Below are positions 36,529-45,230 of a stretch of 64,000 nucleotides of DNA, in pieces. The position numbers were made by a program, and so were the translations under genes. The notes under the pieces were generated by a model. It was not told the origin of the DNA, ran no database searches, and saw only the letters and a list, made by a program, of their open reading frames with translations. This DNA is from Campylobacter rectus. Its GTDB lineage: Bacteria > Campylobacterota > Campylobacteria > Campylobacterales > Campylobacteraceae. The stretch covers positions 1,922,001 through 1,986,000 of the forward strand of contig NZ_CP012543.1 in assembly GCF_004803795.1 (NCBI RefSeq), given 5' to 3'. Numbering within the stretch: position 1 is the first letter of the stretch; every line of letters begins with the position of its first letter.

Positions 36529-37533
36529 TTAATCCCATCTTCGGTTTATGCTAGGCGACAGCTTGGTCAAAACATCATAGCTGATCGTGCCGAAAAACTT
36601 CGCCCAAACGCGAGCGTCGTCAAATACGCAAATTTTCTCGCCCGCATCCTCGCAGCAAAAGCTATCCATCGACATTTTGCCGAGCAGCCTCTGTCCGCTA
36701 GCAGTGCGTAGCTCGCCCTCGCCCACGTAGCGCAACAGTCCGTCGCCATATCCCAGATCGTAAATCGCGACTCGCATATCCTCGCTCGCGCAAAATTTAG
36801 CGCCGTAGCCCGCGCATTGCCCTTTTTTTAGCACCCTGTCGCTAACTTTATGCGCCCAGAGCGACGCCACGCGTTTAAGCTCCAAACTCTCATCAAACTG
36901 CGCGTATCCGTAGGCTGCGATGCCCACGCGCACGCACTCGTCCGCTAGCTCGCCGAAGCGTTCGGTTGCGGCGGAGTTATGTGAGTGAAAGACCAAATCT
37001 CTCTCGCCACAAATTTCGCGCACTACGGCTTTTGCCGTATCAAAATTTCGCCTCTGCACGAAATAATCGCTACTGAGCTCCTCTGCGCTCCTAAAATGCG
37101 TAAATGCGCCACAAATTTGTAGCCCGTGCACCAAAGCCGCCTCGCACGCCGCCTTCGCCTCGCCGACCGCGACGCCGTTTCGGTGCATGAGCGTATCAAC
37201 GGCGATATGCACGCGCGCGCCTTTTTTAAATTTAGCGATTAGCGAAAGGCTGTTTACCGCGTAGATAAATCGCTCGCTCTCGCCGCCGTCAGGGATATGC
37301 GAGAGCACGAGGATATGCTCGAAAAAGGGCTCCAGTTCGCGCGCCTCGGTCTCGTTTTTGACCGCGCAAAATTTGATGCCGTAGTTCGCCGCTTCGCGCC
37401 CCACTATCGTTGCCCCGTGCCCGTAGGCATTGTCTTTTAGCACCAAAATGACGCGATCTTTGCCGCCGGCTTTGGCGCAAATTTTGGTTAGATTGTTTAT
37501 ATAAGCGGCCCTATTTAAGACGAGTTCAGACAT
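36529..37533 (-). CDS. alr: Alanine racemase
   Basis: 334 residues, somewhat short for Alr (about 360). The PLP lysine is Lys33 in VLKDNAYGHG and the second catalytic base is likely the Tyr in GYGAKFC. It makes D-alanine for peptidoglycan. It overlaps the upstream 80-residue gene by 8 bp and lies in a run with an L,D-transpeptidase-fold gene. Confidence 0.9.
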   Translation of the reverse strand: MSELVLNRAAYINNLTKICAKAGGKDRVILVLKDNAYGHGATIVGREAANYGIKFCAVKNETEARELEPFFEHILVLSHIPDGGESERFIYAVNSLSLIAKFKKGARVHIAVDTLMHRNGVAVGEAKAACEAALVHGLQICGAFTHFRSAEELSSDYFVQRRNFDTAKAVVREICGERDLVFHSHNSAATERFGELADECVRVGIAAYGYAQFDESLELKRVASLWAHKVSDRVLKKGQCAGYGAKFCASEDMRVAIYDLGYGDGLLRYVGEGELRTASGQRLLGKMSMDSFCCEDAGEKICVFDDARVWAKFFGTISYDVLTKLSPSINRRWD

Positions 37534-37768
37534 TGAATTTTACGCCAAACGCCTCATAGACGCTAGGCAGTAGCTTTCTGGTGTTATAATCGTAGGCGTA
37601 AAATTTAGCGTAAAGCGCCTTTAGATCCGCCTCTTTAACCGCTGCGAAATCAAACACGTCCGTGCCGGCGACCTTTGGCACCTGGCGATCCAGTTCGGCG
37701 AAAAACTCGTCCCTAGCCTTTAAAATTTCCTCGATTTGATTTTTTACCATTTCTTTTTTTTCTTGCAT
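37526..37768 (-). CDS. Hypothetical small protein
   Basis: 80 residues, cytoplasmic, with a helical charged N-terminus (KNQIEEILKARDEFFAELD) and an aromatic C-terminus (YAKFYAYDYNTRKLLPSVYEAF). No family recognised. It is 1 bp from the upstream gene and overlaps alr by 8 bp, so it is co-transcribed with cell-wall genes. An internal ATG at 37750 could be the true start. Confidence 0.55.
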   Translation of the reverse strand: MQEKKEMVKNQIEEILKARDEFFAELDRQVPKVAGTDVFDFAAVKEADLKALYAKFYAYDYNTRKLLPSVYEAFGVKFNV

Positions 37769-37769
37769 T

Positions 37770-38711
37770 TTATTTCTCCGTTAAGATTTGAAATTTATCT
37801 TTATCCAACTGCACGTAGAGCTCTTTTCGCCCTTTAAATTCGTGGCTTGGCGCGGCGTAATCCTCGTCAAAAACGACTCTAAAAAGATTTTGCCCTTTGA
37901 CGCCGGGATACGGCGTCACGCTAAAATTTGACGCCTTGATGCTCTTTTTTTCGTTTAGGGCGAAAATTTTCTTTTTCCTTTCGGCGAATTTTGCCTTTGA
38001 AAGCGCGTTTTTGCCGTCTATCTTCACAAATTTATCCGCATAAAAGCTAAGGTAAATTTTAGTTTCGTTATCTCTCCACATCTGCAGCCACTCTTGCAGA
38101 TGCGCCAGCACGCGCGCGATATCGTCTTTGCTAGCGTCTACGGGTTCGTTCTCACTGATTATCACGACGCCTTTATCGCCGATTAGTTTGCCGAATTTTA
38201 CCAGTGCGTCGTTATCAAACGCTACGCAGCCGCGCGTTCGCACCTCATCCTCGCGTTTGCCGTTCATAGGCAGCCCGTGTATCCAGATGCCTCCGCCCGT
38301 TTTTTTAGCGGCTTTGTCGTGGGCGTTCGGATAGGATAGCGACATAGCAAGCGGTCCGTAAAAAGGATCGGGCGGAGTAAATTTATCTATGATATCATAA
38401 ACTCCCACGGGCGTTTTTAGGTCGCCTTCTTTAAATTTATCCCCGCTTTTGCCGGTTATCACGTTTTGTGAAAATGTCTGCTCTAGCGCGCCGCCTGCAT
38501 ATTCGAAGCCGTGCAAAGTTTTTTGAGCTTTATTTACGACGATGATTTTAGTTTTTTTCTCGTAGTAGCCGTAGGTGACATTAGCATCGGTTAGCTTGGA
38601 ACGCCAGTATTTCGCAGAGGTCAAATTCGCGTCCGTTAAATTTTGCGCCGCTAAAATTTGAGAGGATAAAACGGAAAAAATAAATAAATCAAATATCTTT
38701 TTCAAAACCAT
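37770..38711 (-). CDS. YkuD-fold L,D-carboxypeptidase/transpeptidase with NTF2-like domain (Pgp2/Csd6-like)
   Basis: 313 residues. A signal peptide (about 1-22), a YkuD catalytic domain (about 52-180) with His145-Gly146 (GIWIHGLP) and Cys162 (TRGCVAF), and a C-terminal NTF2-like domain (about 190-313, IYLSFYADKFVKIDG...). This is the architecture of Pgp2 of C. jejuni and Csd6 of H. pylori, which trim peptidoglycan tetrapeptides to tripeptides and maintain helical cell shape. Whether it acts as a carboxypeptidase here is inferred from that architecture. Confidence 0.82.
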   Translation of the reverse strand: MVLKKIFDLFIFSVLSSQILAAQNLTDANLTSAKYWRSKLTDANVTYGYYEKKTKIIVVNKAQKTLHGFEYAGGALEQTFSQNVITGKSGDKFKEGDLKTPVGVYDIIDKFTPPDPFYGPLAMSLSYPNAHDKAAKKTGGGIWIHGLPMNGKREDEVRTRGCVAFDNDALVKFGKLIGDKGVVIISENEPVDASKDDIARVLAHLQEWLQMWRDNETKIYLSFYADKFVKIDGKNALSKAKFAERKKKIFALNEKKSIKASNFSVTPYPGVKGQNLFRVVFDEDYAAPSHEFKGRKELYVQLDKDKFQILTEK

Positions 38712-38790
38712 CCTAACGCTGTGTAATTTCGTAATAAAGGCAGCAATTATATTACATTTTCTCTTAAATTTTTTAAAAACATCTATTTTG

Positions 38791-38799
38791 TGTTACAAT
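38791..38799 (+). promoter_or_regulatory. Extended -10 promoter for PCuAC-Sco genes
   Basis: TGTTACAAT is an extended -10 element (TGn-TACAAT) 38 bases upstream of the ATG at 38837, in the divergent gap with the YkuD-fold gene. An AAAAGGA ribosome binding site lies just before the start. Confidence 0.5.
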
Positions 38800-38836
38800 A
38801 GCGAATATCAAAATATTATTTAAAAGGATACAAAAA

Positions 38837-39325
38837 ATGAAAAGCAAAATTTTAGTCGCGTCGCTACTAACGACGGCTCTAGGCTTCGCAAATGCCGCAG
38901 ATATCGAGATTTCAAACATTTACGCCAAAGCCACTCTTCCGGGCGCGAAAAATACGGCGCTGTTTTTTGAGATCAAAAACTACACCAACAAACCCGTAAA
39001 ACTAATAGGCGCCAGCTCTCCAGCGGCCGCTATAAGCGAGATACACACGCACCAAGAAGTAGACGGTATGAAAAAAATGGTACAGATAGAGGACATCGAG
39101 ATAGCGCCCGAAAGCACCGTGAGCCTCGAGCCTGGCGGCTTGCACGTGATGCTGATGAATATCAAAGCGCCGATAAAAGAGGGCGACAAACTCGAAGCCG
39201 TGCTGGAATTTGACAACGGCGAAAAGATCGAGATAAAAGATATCGTCGCAAAGCCGGTTATGGCTAAAAAAGAGGGCGGCCGCGATCACGGCGGACATAT
39301 GGATATGAGCAAGCAAAAACATTAA
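38837..39325 (+). CDS. Periplasmic copper chaperone PCuAC
   Basis: 162 residues. A signal peptide (1-20) precedes a PCuAC fold with the Cu(I) site candidates His70/His72, Met78/Met81, His103 and Met105/Met107 (GGLHVMLM). A His/Met-rich tail (DHGGHMDMSKQKH) offers extra copper binding. PCuAC proteins hand Cu(I) to cytochrome oxidase or other cuproenzymes. It starts an operon with a small membrane-anchored protein and Sco, equal to Cj0909-Cj0911 of C. jejuni as I recall, and just upstream of the copper enzyme NosZ. Confidence 0.88.
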   Translation: MKSKILVASLLTTALGFANAADIEISNIYAKATLPGAKNTALFFEIKNYTNKPVKLIGASSPAAAISEIHTHQEVDGMKKMVQIEDIEIAPESTVSLEPGGLHVMLMNIKAPIKEGDKLEAVLEFDNGEKIEIKDIVAKPVMAKKEGGRDHGGHMDMSKQKH

Positions 39326-39329
39326 AATA

Positions 39330-39791
39330 ATGAAAAAATTTCTCGTAATTTTAGCTTTGCTAATCCTGACGCTAGGCGCCTCGGCGTATCTGTTTTTTAA
39401 GCCGCAAGCACAGGAGGATTTTTTAAGCTCGGAGGACGTGGGGGCAAATTTAACCCCGCTTCCTTGCGATATGAACGAGCAGCACTCCTGCGGCGTGGAG
39501 TTTCGCGGCAAGACGGTTAAATTTAGCCTCTCGCCAAAGCCCGTTTATACGATGCAGCCGACGCTCGTTCGTATCGAGGGGTTGGAGGGATTTAAAAACC
39601 CGAGCCTTGAGATCCGCGGCATAAATATGGATATGGGTGTCATCAAAGCCGACGTCGAAAAAAGAGATAACGCCTATATCTCAAACATAGTGCTTAGCGC
39701 GTGCCTGATAAACATAATGAGATACCGCTTCGAGGTGCTTGAAAACGGCAAAAGAAGCGGACTTTATATAGACTTTGACCTACATCAGTAG
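39330..39791 (+). CDS. Periplasmic membrane-anchored protein of the PCuAC-Sco operon
   Basis: 153 residues with an N-terminal helix (about 4-22) as signal or anchor, then a soluble domain with cysteines in LPCDMNEQHSCGVEF and SACLIN and a Met-containing GINMDMGVIKAD motif. It is not NosL by sequence. Homologs seem confined to this operon type in Campylobacter, suggesting a role in copper handling; function is unknown. It begins 5 bp after PCuAC. Confidence 0.65.
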   Translation: MKKFLVILALLILTLGASAYLFFKPQAQEDFLSSEDVGANLTPLPCDMNEQHSCGVEFRGKTVKFSLSPKPVYTMQPTLVRIEGLEGFKNPSLEIRGINMDMGVIKADVEKRDNAYISNIVLSACLINIMRYRFEVLENGKRSGLYIDFDLHQ

Positions 39792-39818
39792 GTATAAATT
39801 TAACCAAAAAGGCGAACA

Positions 39819-40349
39819 ATGAAAAAACTTTTTATCATTTTGATACTAATTACGACGGTTTTTGGCGCGATATTTCTCGCGCTTTACTCAGACAAATATA
39901 ATTTCACGGGTCAAGGCGCAAACGGCGCCGTTAGCTTAAAGAGCTTTGAGGGGAAAAACAAGATCATTTACTTTGGCTACACGACCTGCCCCGACGTCTG
40001 CCCGGCGGCTCTTGGCATCCTTGCGGGCGTTTTAAACGAACTTAAACGAGACGATATGGTAGTGTTTTTCATCACGCTTGATCCCGAGCGCGATGAGGCC
40101 AAAAACGTCGATGAATATGCGAAGTATTTTTACCCTAATTCTTACGGCGTCGTAGCGGACGATCTGCCTAAGGTAGCCAAAAGATACGGCGTGAAATATC
40201 AAAAAGTACTACTTGAAAAATCGGCTATGGAGTACTCCGTCGCGCACAGCTCCTCGCTCTACGTGTTGGACAAAAAAGGCAAATTCGTATCCGAAATTTC
40301 AAATTTAACGACGCAAAATATCAAAAAGACGCTCGAAAATTTGAAATAA
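39819..40349 (+). CDS. SCO1/SenC-type copper metallochaperone
   Basis: 176 residues. An N-terminal anchor helix (about 4-22), a thioredoxin-like fold with Cys57-x3-Cys61 (TTCPDVCPA) and a distal His143 (VAHSSS), the three classic Sco copper ligands. It helps assemble CuA centres; NosZ 1.4 kb downstream has such a centre. A strong hairpin terminator follows the stop codon. Confidence 0.9.
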   Translation: MKKLFIILILITTVFGAIFLALYSDKYNFTGQGANGAVSLKSFEGKNKIIYFGYTTCPDVCPAALGILAGVLNELKRDDMVVFFITLDPERDEAKNVDEYAKYFYPNSYGVVADDLPKVAKRYGVKYQKVLLEKSAMEYSVAHSSSLYVLDKKGKFVSEISNLTTQNIKKTLENLK

Positions 40350-40370
40350 TAACAGCTTTATTATTTTATA

Positions 40371-40399
40371 AAATCTGTGTTACGCTATAACACAGATTT
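40371..40399. terminator. Terminator after the Sco gene
   Basis: AAATCTGTGTTA (40371-40382) pairs perfectly with TAACACAGATTT (40388-40399) around a 5-nt loop, followed by ATTTTATCC. It separates the copper operon from the nos operon. Confidence 0.85.
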
Positions 40400-40422
40400 A
40401 TTTTATCCGATTATTACAAACC

Positions 40423-40436
40423 TTGATTTATATCAA
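40423..40436. promoter_or_regulatory. FNR/Crp-type box upstream of the nos operon
   Basis: TTGATTTATATCAA is a perfect TTGAT-N4-ATCAA site. Its centre (40429.5) is 41.5 bp from the start site predicted by the -10 box at 40459-40464, the class II activator position. It fits anaerobic or N-oxide activation by a Crp/FNR family protein; none is encoded in the window. Confidence 0.8.
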
Positions 40437-40456
40437 TACTTTTTAAGCTCCCGAGC

Positions 40457-40464
40457 TGTATAGT
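40457..40464 (+). promoter_or_regulatory. -10 element of the nos operon
   Basis: TGTATAGT: hexamer TATAGT at 40459-40464, predicted start near 40471, leader of about 29 nt to the first gene at 40500. There is no -35 box, as expected when the FNR-type box serves that role. Confidence 0.65.
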
Positions 40465-40499
40465 TTCATTAATAGAAAATTTAAAATCTGGAAAGCGTT

Positions 40500-41723
40500 A
40501 TGAAAATAATAGCGTTTTTGTGCACCTTACTTATTTTCTCTTTCTCAAGCTCAAGCGAAGTCGGTACAAATCTCGCCGGTAGCGATGTAAAAGGCTGTGC
40601 GTATAGTAATCGAAACGGCACTCTTGCCATCTACGACGCTGCAGACTCGCTAAAGATACTTGACGCAAAAGATTTAAAACTTATTAATAAATTTGATTTT
40701 AAAACCGACGGTATAACCTCGCTCGACTTTGAAGGCGCAAATTTATACGCGGGATTTTCAGGCGGCAAGATAGCTAAATTTAGCGAGGATTTCAGCTCTT
40801 TTGCCGGTATGCTAAATCTTTCAAATTTAAGCTTTGAGTCGCAGATAACGCACCTTCGGGTCGAAAACGGCAAAATTTACGCAGTCGCCGGCAAAAACGC
40901 CTTTATCTCCTACGACATTGCGTCAAAAAAGCAGGCGCGCACGAACCTTGACGGCGCATACCGTATCGCGACCTGTCAAATTTTAAACGGCGTCGCACTG
41001 ATAACGGGCTGGGATAGATCGGTTTTTACCGTAAATTTAAGCACGATGCAGGCAATAAATCTGGGCAAATTAAAATCCGTAGCTCTGAGCGCGGCAGAGA
41101 TAAACTCGGGCGTGATTTTCGGACTTGCTAGCGGCGAAATAGCGAGCCTCAAATTTGACGCTGGGGAAAATTTGACGAACGAAATAAAAGTAAATTTGGC
41201 GAGCGAGCGAGCAAGCGCAGCAAATTCGGCTAACGACCAAGCAAATTTAAACTACGCCAAAGCAAGCGCAGTCGGCAAAATGGACACAAATTTGAGCGCC
41301 GAGGTAAATTTGCTACAGATAAGTGATAAAGACGGAGCGCGCGAGGCAAATTTGACCGCCGTCAAAAACGCGCAAAACAAAACGGATCTAAATTTGGCTA
41401 ACGGCAAAGCAAACGCAAATTTGATGAACTCTACAAATTTAGAAACAAAAAACTCGGCGAGCACAGAAACCAAAGCCGCCCCGAACCCAATCGTCCAAAT
41501 TTACAAAATCTCAAATTCGCGCGTTAAAAGCCTACTAATCGTGCAGGATAAAGTTTATATCGGGCTTGGAAACGGCGAAATTTTACGAAGCGACGCGGAG
41601 TTTAAACAGATAGAAAAAATGGGCAAAAACTCTGACGCCGTGATAAAAATTTTTAACGACGAAGATAGCGTCATAGCCGTTAGCATAAACGGCGAGATCC
41701 AAATTTACAAGAAAAAATCTTAG
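40500..41723 (+). CDS. Periplasmic beta-propeller protein (NapL-like), first gene of the nos operon
   Basis: 407 residues with a signal peptide (about 1-18). The rest has repeating beta-blades (for example KILDAKDLKLINKFDFKTD) like the WD40-type NapL protein of Campylobacter nitrate reductase operons. Residues about 222-330 interrupt the fold with a low-complexity Asn/Ala/Leu-rich stretch holding about nine Asn-Leu pairs, encoded by repeated AAATTTG words. It ends 15 bp before nosZ. A role in NosZ maturation or electron supply is inferred from position. It is not NosL. Confidence 0.65.
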   Translation: MKIIAFLCTLLIFSFSSSSEVGTNLAGSDVKGCAYSNRNGTLAIYDAADSLKILDAKDLKLINKFDFKTDGITSLDFEGANLYAGFSGGKIAKFSEDFSSFAGMLNLSNLSFESQITHLRVENGKIYAVAGKNAFISYDIASKKQARTNLDGAYRIATCQILNGVALITGWDRSVFTVNLSTMQAINLGKLKSVALSAAEINSGVIFGLASGEIASLKFDAGENLTNEIKVNLASERASAANSANDQANLNYAKASAVGKMDTNLSAEVNLLQISDKDGAREANLTAVKNAQNKTDLNLANGKANANLMNSTNLETKNSASTETKAAPNPIVQIYKISNSRVKSLLIVQDKVYIGLGNGEILRSDAEFKQIEKMGKNSDAVIKIFNDEDSVIAVSINGEIQIYKKKS

Positions 41724-41738
41724 GAAAGGAGATTTTCA

Positions 41739-44333
41739 ATGAACAAACTACTTAGTTGCGGTATCGTTGCGGCTGCGAGCCTCGCGTTTGCCGTTAGCGG
41801 TGCGTGTGCATCGGGTAGCGACCTCCAAGCTATCATGAAAGCGCGCGGGCTAACGGAAAAAGACATCCTAGCAGCCGCTAAAACATATCAGCCAAGCGGC
41901 AAAAAAGACGACTACATCGTCTTCTCATCAGGAGGCCAAAGCGGACAGGTGATGGTTTACGGCGTGCCTTCAATGAGGATTTACAAGTATATCGGCGTCT
42001 TTACGCCGGAGCCTTGGCAGGGATACGGCTACGACGAAGAGTCTAAAGCCATCCTAAAAAGCGGCGCCATCAGAGGCAAACAAATCACGTGGGGCGACAC
42101 TCACCACCCTGCTCTCACCGAGAAAAACGGCGAATACGTCGGAGATTATCTTTTCATCAACGACAAGGCCAACCCTCGCATCGCCGTGATAAATTTGCAC
42201 GATTTCGAGACGACTCAGATCGTGGTTAACCCTATCATGAAAAGCGAACACGGCGGCAGCTTTATCACTCCAAACAGCGAATACGTCATCGAAGCGGCGC
42301 AGTACGCGGCTCCGCTAGATAACGGCTACCACTCGATGGACGAATACGAAGCGGCTTATCGCGGCGCGGTAACGTTTTGGAAATTCGACTATCCAAAAGG
42401 CAAGATAGACGAGAAAGCCTCCTTCTCGCTCGAGCTTCCTCCGTACTGGCAGGACCTAAGCGACGCCGGTAAGGGCGAGAGCTTCGGCTGGGCGTTTACA
42501 AACTCGATAAATACCGAGATGTATACGGGCGGTATCGAAAAAGGCTTGCCTCCGTTTGAAGCGGGCGCGAGCAGAAACGACACGGACTATTTGCACGTTT
42601 ATAACTGGCAAATTTTAGAAAAACTGGCTCAGGATAAGAAAAACTATATGGAGATAAACGGCCATAGAGTAGTTACGATAGAGGCCGCGGTTAAAGCCGG
42701 CGCGCTATTTTTGATCCCGGAGCCAAAGAGCCCGCACGGCGTAGACGTCACTCCTGACGGCCGCTATATCGTTATCGGCGGCAAGCTAGATACTCACGCG
42801 ACGGTTTATGATTTTAAAAAGATCAAAAACCTAATCGACAAAAAAGAGTTCGCTGGCACCGATCCGTACGGTATCCCTGTGCTTGATATGGCAAAGACCT
42901 TGCAAGGACAAGTGGAACTTGGCCTTGGACCTCTGCACAACTCTTTTGACGAAAAAGACGGCATCATCTATACCTCTCTTTACGTCGATAGCCAGATCGT
43001 GAAATGGGACTATAAAAATTTAAAAGTTCTAGATAGGATCAACGTCCACTACAACATCGGACACCTTGATACTATGGAGGGGAAATCGTCAAAACCTAAA
43101 GGCAAATACGCTATCGCTCTTGATAAACTTTCGATCGATCGCTTTAACCCGGTAGGTCCTCTTCACCCGCAAAACCACCAGCTTATCGATATCACGGGTG
43201 CCAAGATGGAGCTTTTATACGATATGCCGATACCTCTTGGCGAGCCTCACGACGTAGTTTCTATCGCGGCTAGCAAGCTAAAACCAGCTACTACCTATAC
43301 GATGGGAACAAACTCTCGCACAGGCAAAGAAAGTCCGTTCGTAACTCTTGCCGGACAAGAGAGAGTCGAGCGCAACGGCAAAAACGTAACCGTATACGCT
43401 ACGATGATCAGAAGCCACATAAACCCTGAGCACATCGAGGTAAATAAAGGCGACAACGTAACTATCCACCTAACAAACCTAGAGCGCGCCCAGGACGAGA
43501 CGCACGGCTTTACCGTGGATCTTTACAACATCCACGCGTCTTTAGAGCCGGGTAAAACCGCGACCGTAAATTTCGTAGCGGATGAAGAGGGCGTGTTCCC
43601 TTACTACTGCACCGAGTTTTGCTCTGCGCTGCACCTTGAGATGATGGGTTACTTGCTAGTTAAAGATCCGAACAAAAAATACGAATCCGCCAAAGTAAGC
43701 AAGCTAAAAACCCTAAGTCCGGAAGCTCTAAAAGCCGAATACGATAAAGTAATCGCTACAAACAAAGCTACCGACGAGGTTATCCAAAGCGTCGTTACGT
43801 ATCTAAAAGAGAAGCATTACGAAAAATATCCTAAGGTAAAAGAGCTAGTTACCGACGCGCTGGATCAATACGGCAAAATCCCTGAAGTAAAAGCAAAAGC
43901 CGACGAAGCCTACAAAAAAGGCGACGTAAACGGCGCGATCCTATGGGAGTACCAAGTATGGCAGTATATGGTTAAAACCGCAGACGTCGGCCTAAGAGCT
44001 AAAAACAACCTAGCTAAAGAGATCGCCACGCCTATGAGCTCGGCTGCCGCCAAAGGCGAGGAAGCCTATCTAAAAGGCGGTTGTAACGGCTGCCACGTCA
44101 TCGGTCAAGTAAGCTCGGGTCCAGATCTAACCGGCGTTCTTTTGCGCCACGAAAACGCAGAGAAATGGGTGTTTGACTTTATCAAAGATCCTGCTAAATT
44201 TTACAACGACGAGTACGTCAAATCTATGATAGATTTCTTTAACCTCAGGATGCCTAATCAGCACATGAGCGACCAAGAGATCAAAGATATCATCGAATAT
44301 CTAAAATGGATCGACGAAAACGCAGGAATGTAA
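41739..44333 (+). CDS. nosZ: Nitrous oxide reductase with C-terminal cytochrome c domain (clade II)
   Basis: 864 residues, longer than classic NosZ (about 640) because of a C-terminal monoheme cytochrome c domain. A Sec-type signal peptide (about 1-25) rather than Tat marks the clade II (epsilonproteobacterial) form. The beta-propeller has CuZ-region histidines (DTHHP). The CuA motif is Cys624-x3-Cys628-x3-His632-x2-Met635. The heme motif CNGCH is at 782-786. It reduces N2O to N2 in the periplasm, taking electrons through its own heme. An AGGAG ribosome binding site precedes the ATG. Confidence 0.96.
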   Translation: MNKLLSCGIVAAASLAFAVSGACASGSDLQAIMKARGLTEKDILAAAKTYQPSGKKDDYIVFSSGGQSGQVMVYGVPSMRIYKYIGVFTPEPWQGYGYDEESKAILKSGAIRGKQITWGDTHHPALTEKNGEYVGDYLFINDKANPRIAVINLHDFETTQIVVNPIMKSEHGGSFITPNSEYVIEAAQYAAPLDNGYHSMDEYEAAYRGAVTFWKFDYPKGKIDEKASFSLELPPYWQDLSDAGKGESFGWAFTNSINTEMYTGGIEKGLPPFEAGASRNDTDYLHVYNWQILEKLAQDKKNYMEINGHRVVTIEAAVKAGALFLIPEPKSPHGVDVTPDGRYIVIGGKLDTHATVYDFKKIKNLIDKKEFAGTDPYGIPVLDMAKTLQGQVELGLGPLHNSFDEKDGIIYTSLYVDSQIVKWDYKNLKVLDRINVHYNIGHLDTMEGKSSKPKGKYAIALDKLSIDRFNPVGPLHPQNHQLIDITGAKMELLYDMPIPLGEPHDVVSIAASKLKPATTYTMGTNSRTGKESPFVTLAGQERVERNGKNVTVYATMIRSHINPEHIEVNKGDNVTIHLTNLERAQDETHGFTVDLYNIHASLEPGKTATVNFVADEEGVFPYYCTEFCSALHLEMMGYLLVKDPNKKYESAKVSKLKTLSPEALKAEYDKVIATNKATDEVIQSVVTYLKEKHYEKYPKVKELVTDALDQYGKIPEVKAKADEAYKKGDVNGAILWEYQVWQYMVKTADVGLRAKNNLAKEIATPMSSAAAKGEEAYLKGGCNGCHVIGQVSSGPDLTGVLLRHENAEKWVFDFIKDPAKFYNDEYVKSMIDFFNLRMPNQHMSDQEIKDIIEYLKWIDENAGM

Positions 44334-44342
44334 TCCAAATTT

Positions 44343-44408
44343 GATTCGGGCTTAGCGGTCCGAATCAGTCCGCTAAATTTGAGGCTCGGCGCGCGTAACT
44401 CGAGCCTC
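44343..44408 (+). other. Two hairpins between nosZ and nosB
   Basis: GATTCGG (44343-44349) pairs with CCGAATC (44360-44366), and GAGGCTCG (44381-44388) with CGAGCCTC (44401-44408). An alternative pairing of TAGCGG with CCGCTA overlaps the first. They sit in the 135-bp nosZ-nosB gap and lack T-runs, so they more likely stabilise the nosZ mRNA or set the nosZ/maturation gene ratio than fully terminate. Confidence 0.6.
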
Positions 44409-44468
44409 CTACGTTAAATTTAAAAAGCGTTTTGCGAAAAATTTTTTAAATTTAACAAAGGAGAAACG

Positions 44469-45230
44469 ATGAAGAAGTATCAAATTTACACTATTATCGC
44501 GTTAGTCTTGATGACCGTTTGTTTTACGATCCCGGTGCTTGGCTTTTTTGGAGCCAAGGCTAAAATCGCCGCGGGCGAGCCGCTTGCCGGATATTCGTAT
44601 AAAATTTACGACCTTTACACCTCGTTTCAGTACAAAAATCACCTGATGTCAAAGGACGTCGCAAGCAGCCTAGAAAAGATGATCGAGCAAAAAGCCGAGA
44701 TCGGCACGCCCTCTTTTCCTATCTGGTACGTTGCGCTTGAAGCGCCAAACTACCCTAAAGACGCCTTTCCAGACGGTATTCCGGTTTATTTCCACGTTGA
44801 CGGATACGGCGGCGACGTGCACGAGATGAACACCATAAACCACTACATCGGCATGTATCCGATGGAGCACGGCGGCAACGTCGAGCGTGCGATTGCGCCT
44901 TATTATCTGCTTATTTCCACGCTTTGCATGCTAGCATTTTTATACTACGACGGCAAATTTAACTCCCTGCTCATGGTGCTTCCGACCATCGCTCCGCTGC
45001 TTTTCATGGGCGCATTTGCGGGCTGGCTTTATTGGTACGGGCACAATATGCAAGAGTGGGGCGCGTTTAAGATAAAACCGTTTATGCCGACCGTGCTTGG
45101 CGACGGCAAGGTCGCGCAGTTTACGACGCACTCGTATCCTAGCATAGGATTTTGGGTGATGATGGCTATGAGCGCGCTTTGTATCCTAGCCGTATTTTCA
45201 AAGAAAAAAGAGCTCAAAGAAGCCAAATGA
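44469..45230 (+). CDS. nosB: NosB membrane protein
   Basis: 253 residues with about four membrane helices (around 8-27, 145-162, 168-190, 228-244) and a periplasmic loop. Its size and place directly after nosZ match NosB of Wolinella succinogenes. The function is unknown, though it is specific to clade II nos clusters. An AAGGAG ribosome binding site supports the start. It overlaps nosD by 4 bp. Confidence 0.82.
   Translation: MKKYQIYTIIALVLMTVCFTIPVLGFFGAKAKIAAGEPLAGYSYKIYDLYTSFQYKNHLMSKDVASSLEKMIEQKAEIGTPSFPIWYVALEAPNYPKDAFPDGIPVYFHVDGYGGDVHEMNTINHYIGMYPMEHGGNVERAIAPYYLLISTLCMLAFLYYDGKFNSLLMVLPTIAPLLFMGAFAGWLYWYGHNMQEWGAFKIKPFMPTVLGDGKVAQFTTHSYPSIGFWVMMAMSALCILAVFSKKKELKEAK

Noticed and set aside
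39330-39791. NosL identity for the 153-residue copper-operon protein
   Set aside because: It lacks a lipobox and the NosL Cys-Met copper pattern, and the gene order matches the PCuAC-Sco operon of Campylobacter instead.
45152-45226. Longer nosD start at 45152
   Set aside because: It would put nosB-overlapping residues before a clear signal peptide; the ATG at 45227 overlaps the nosB stop in the usual way.
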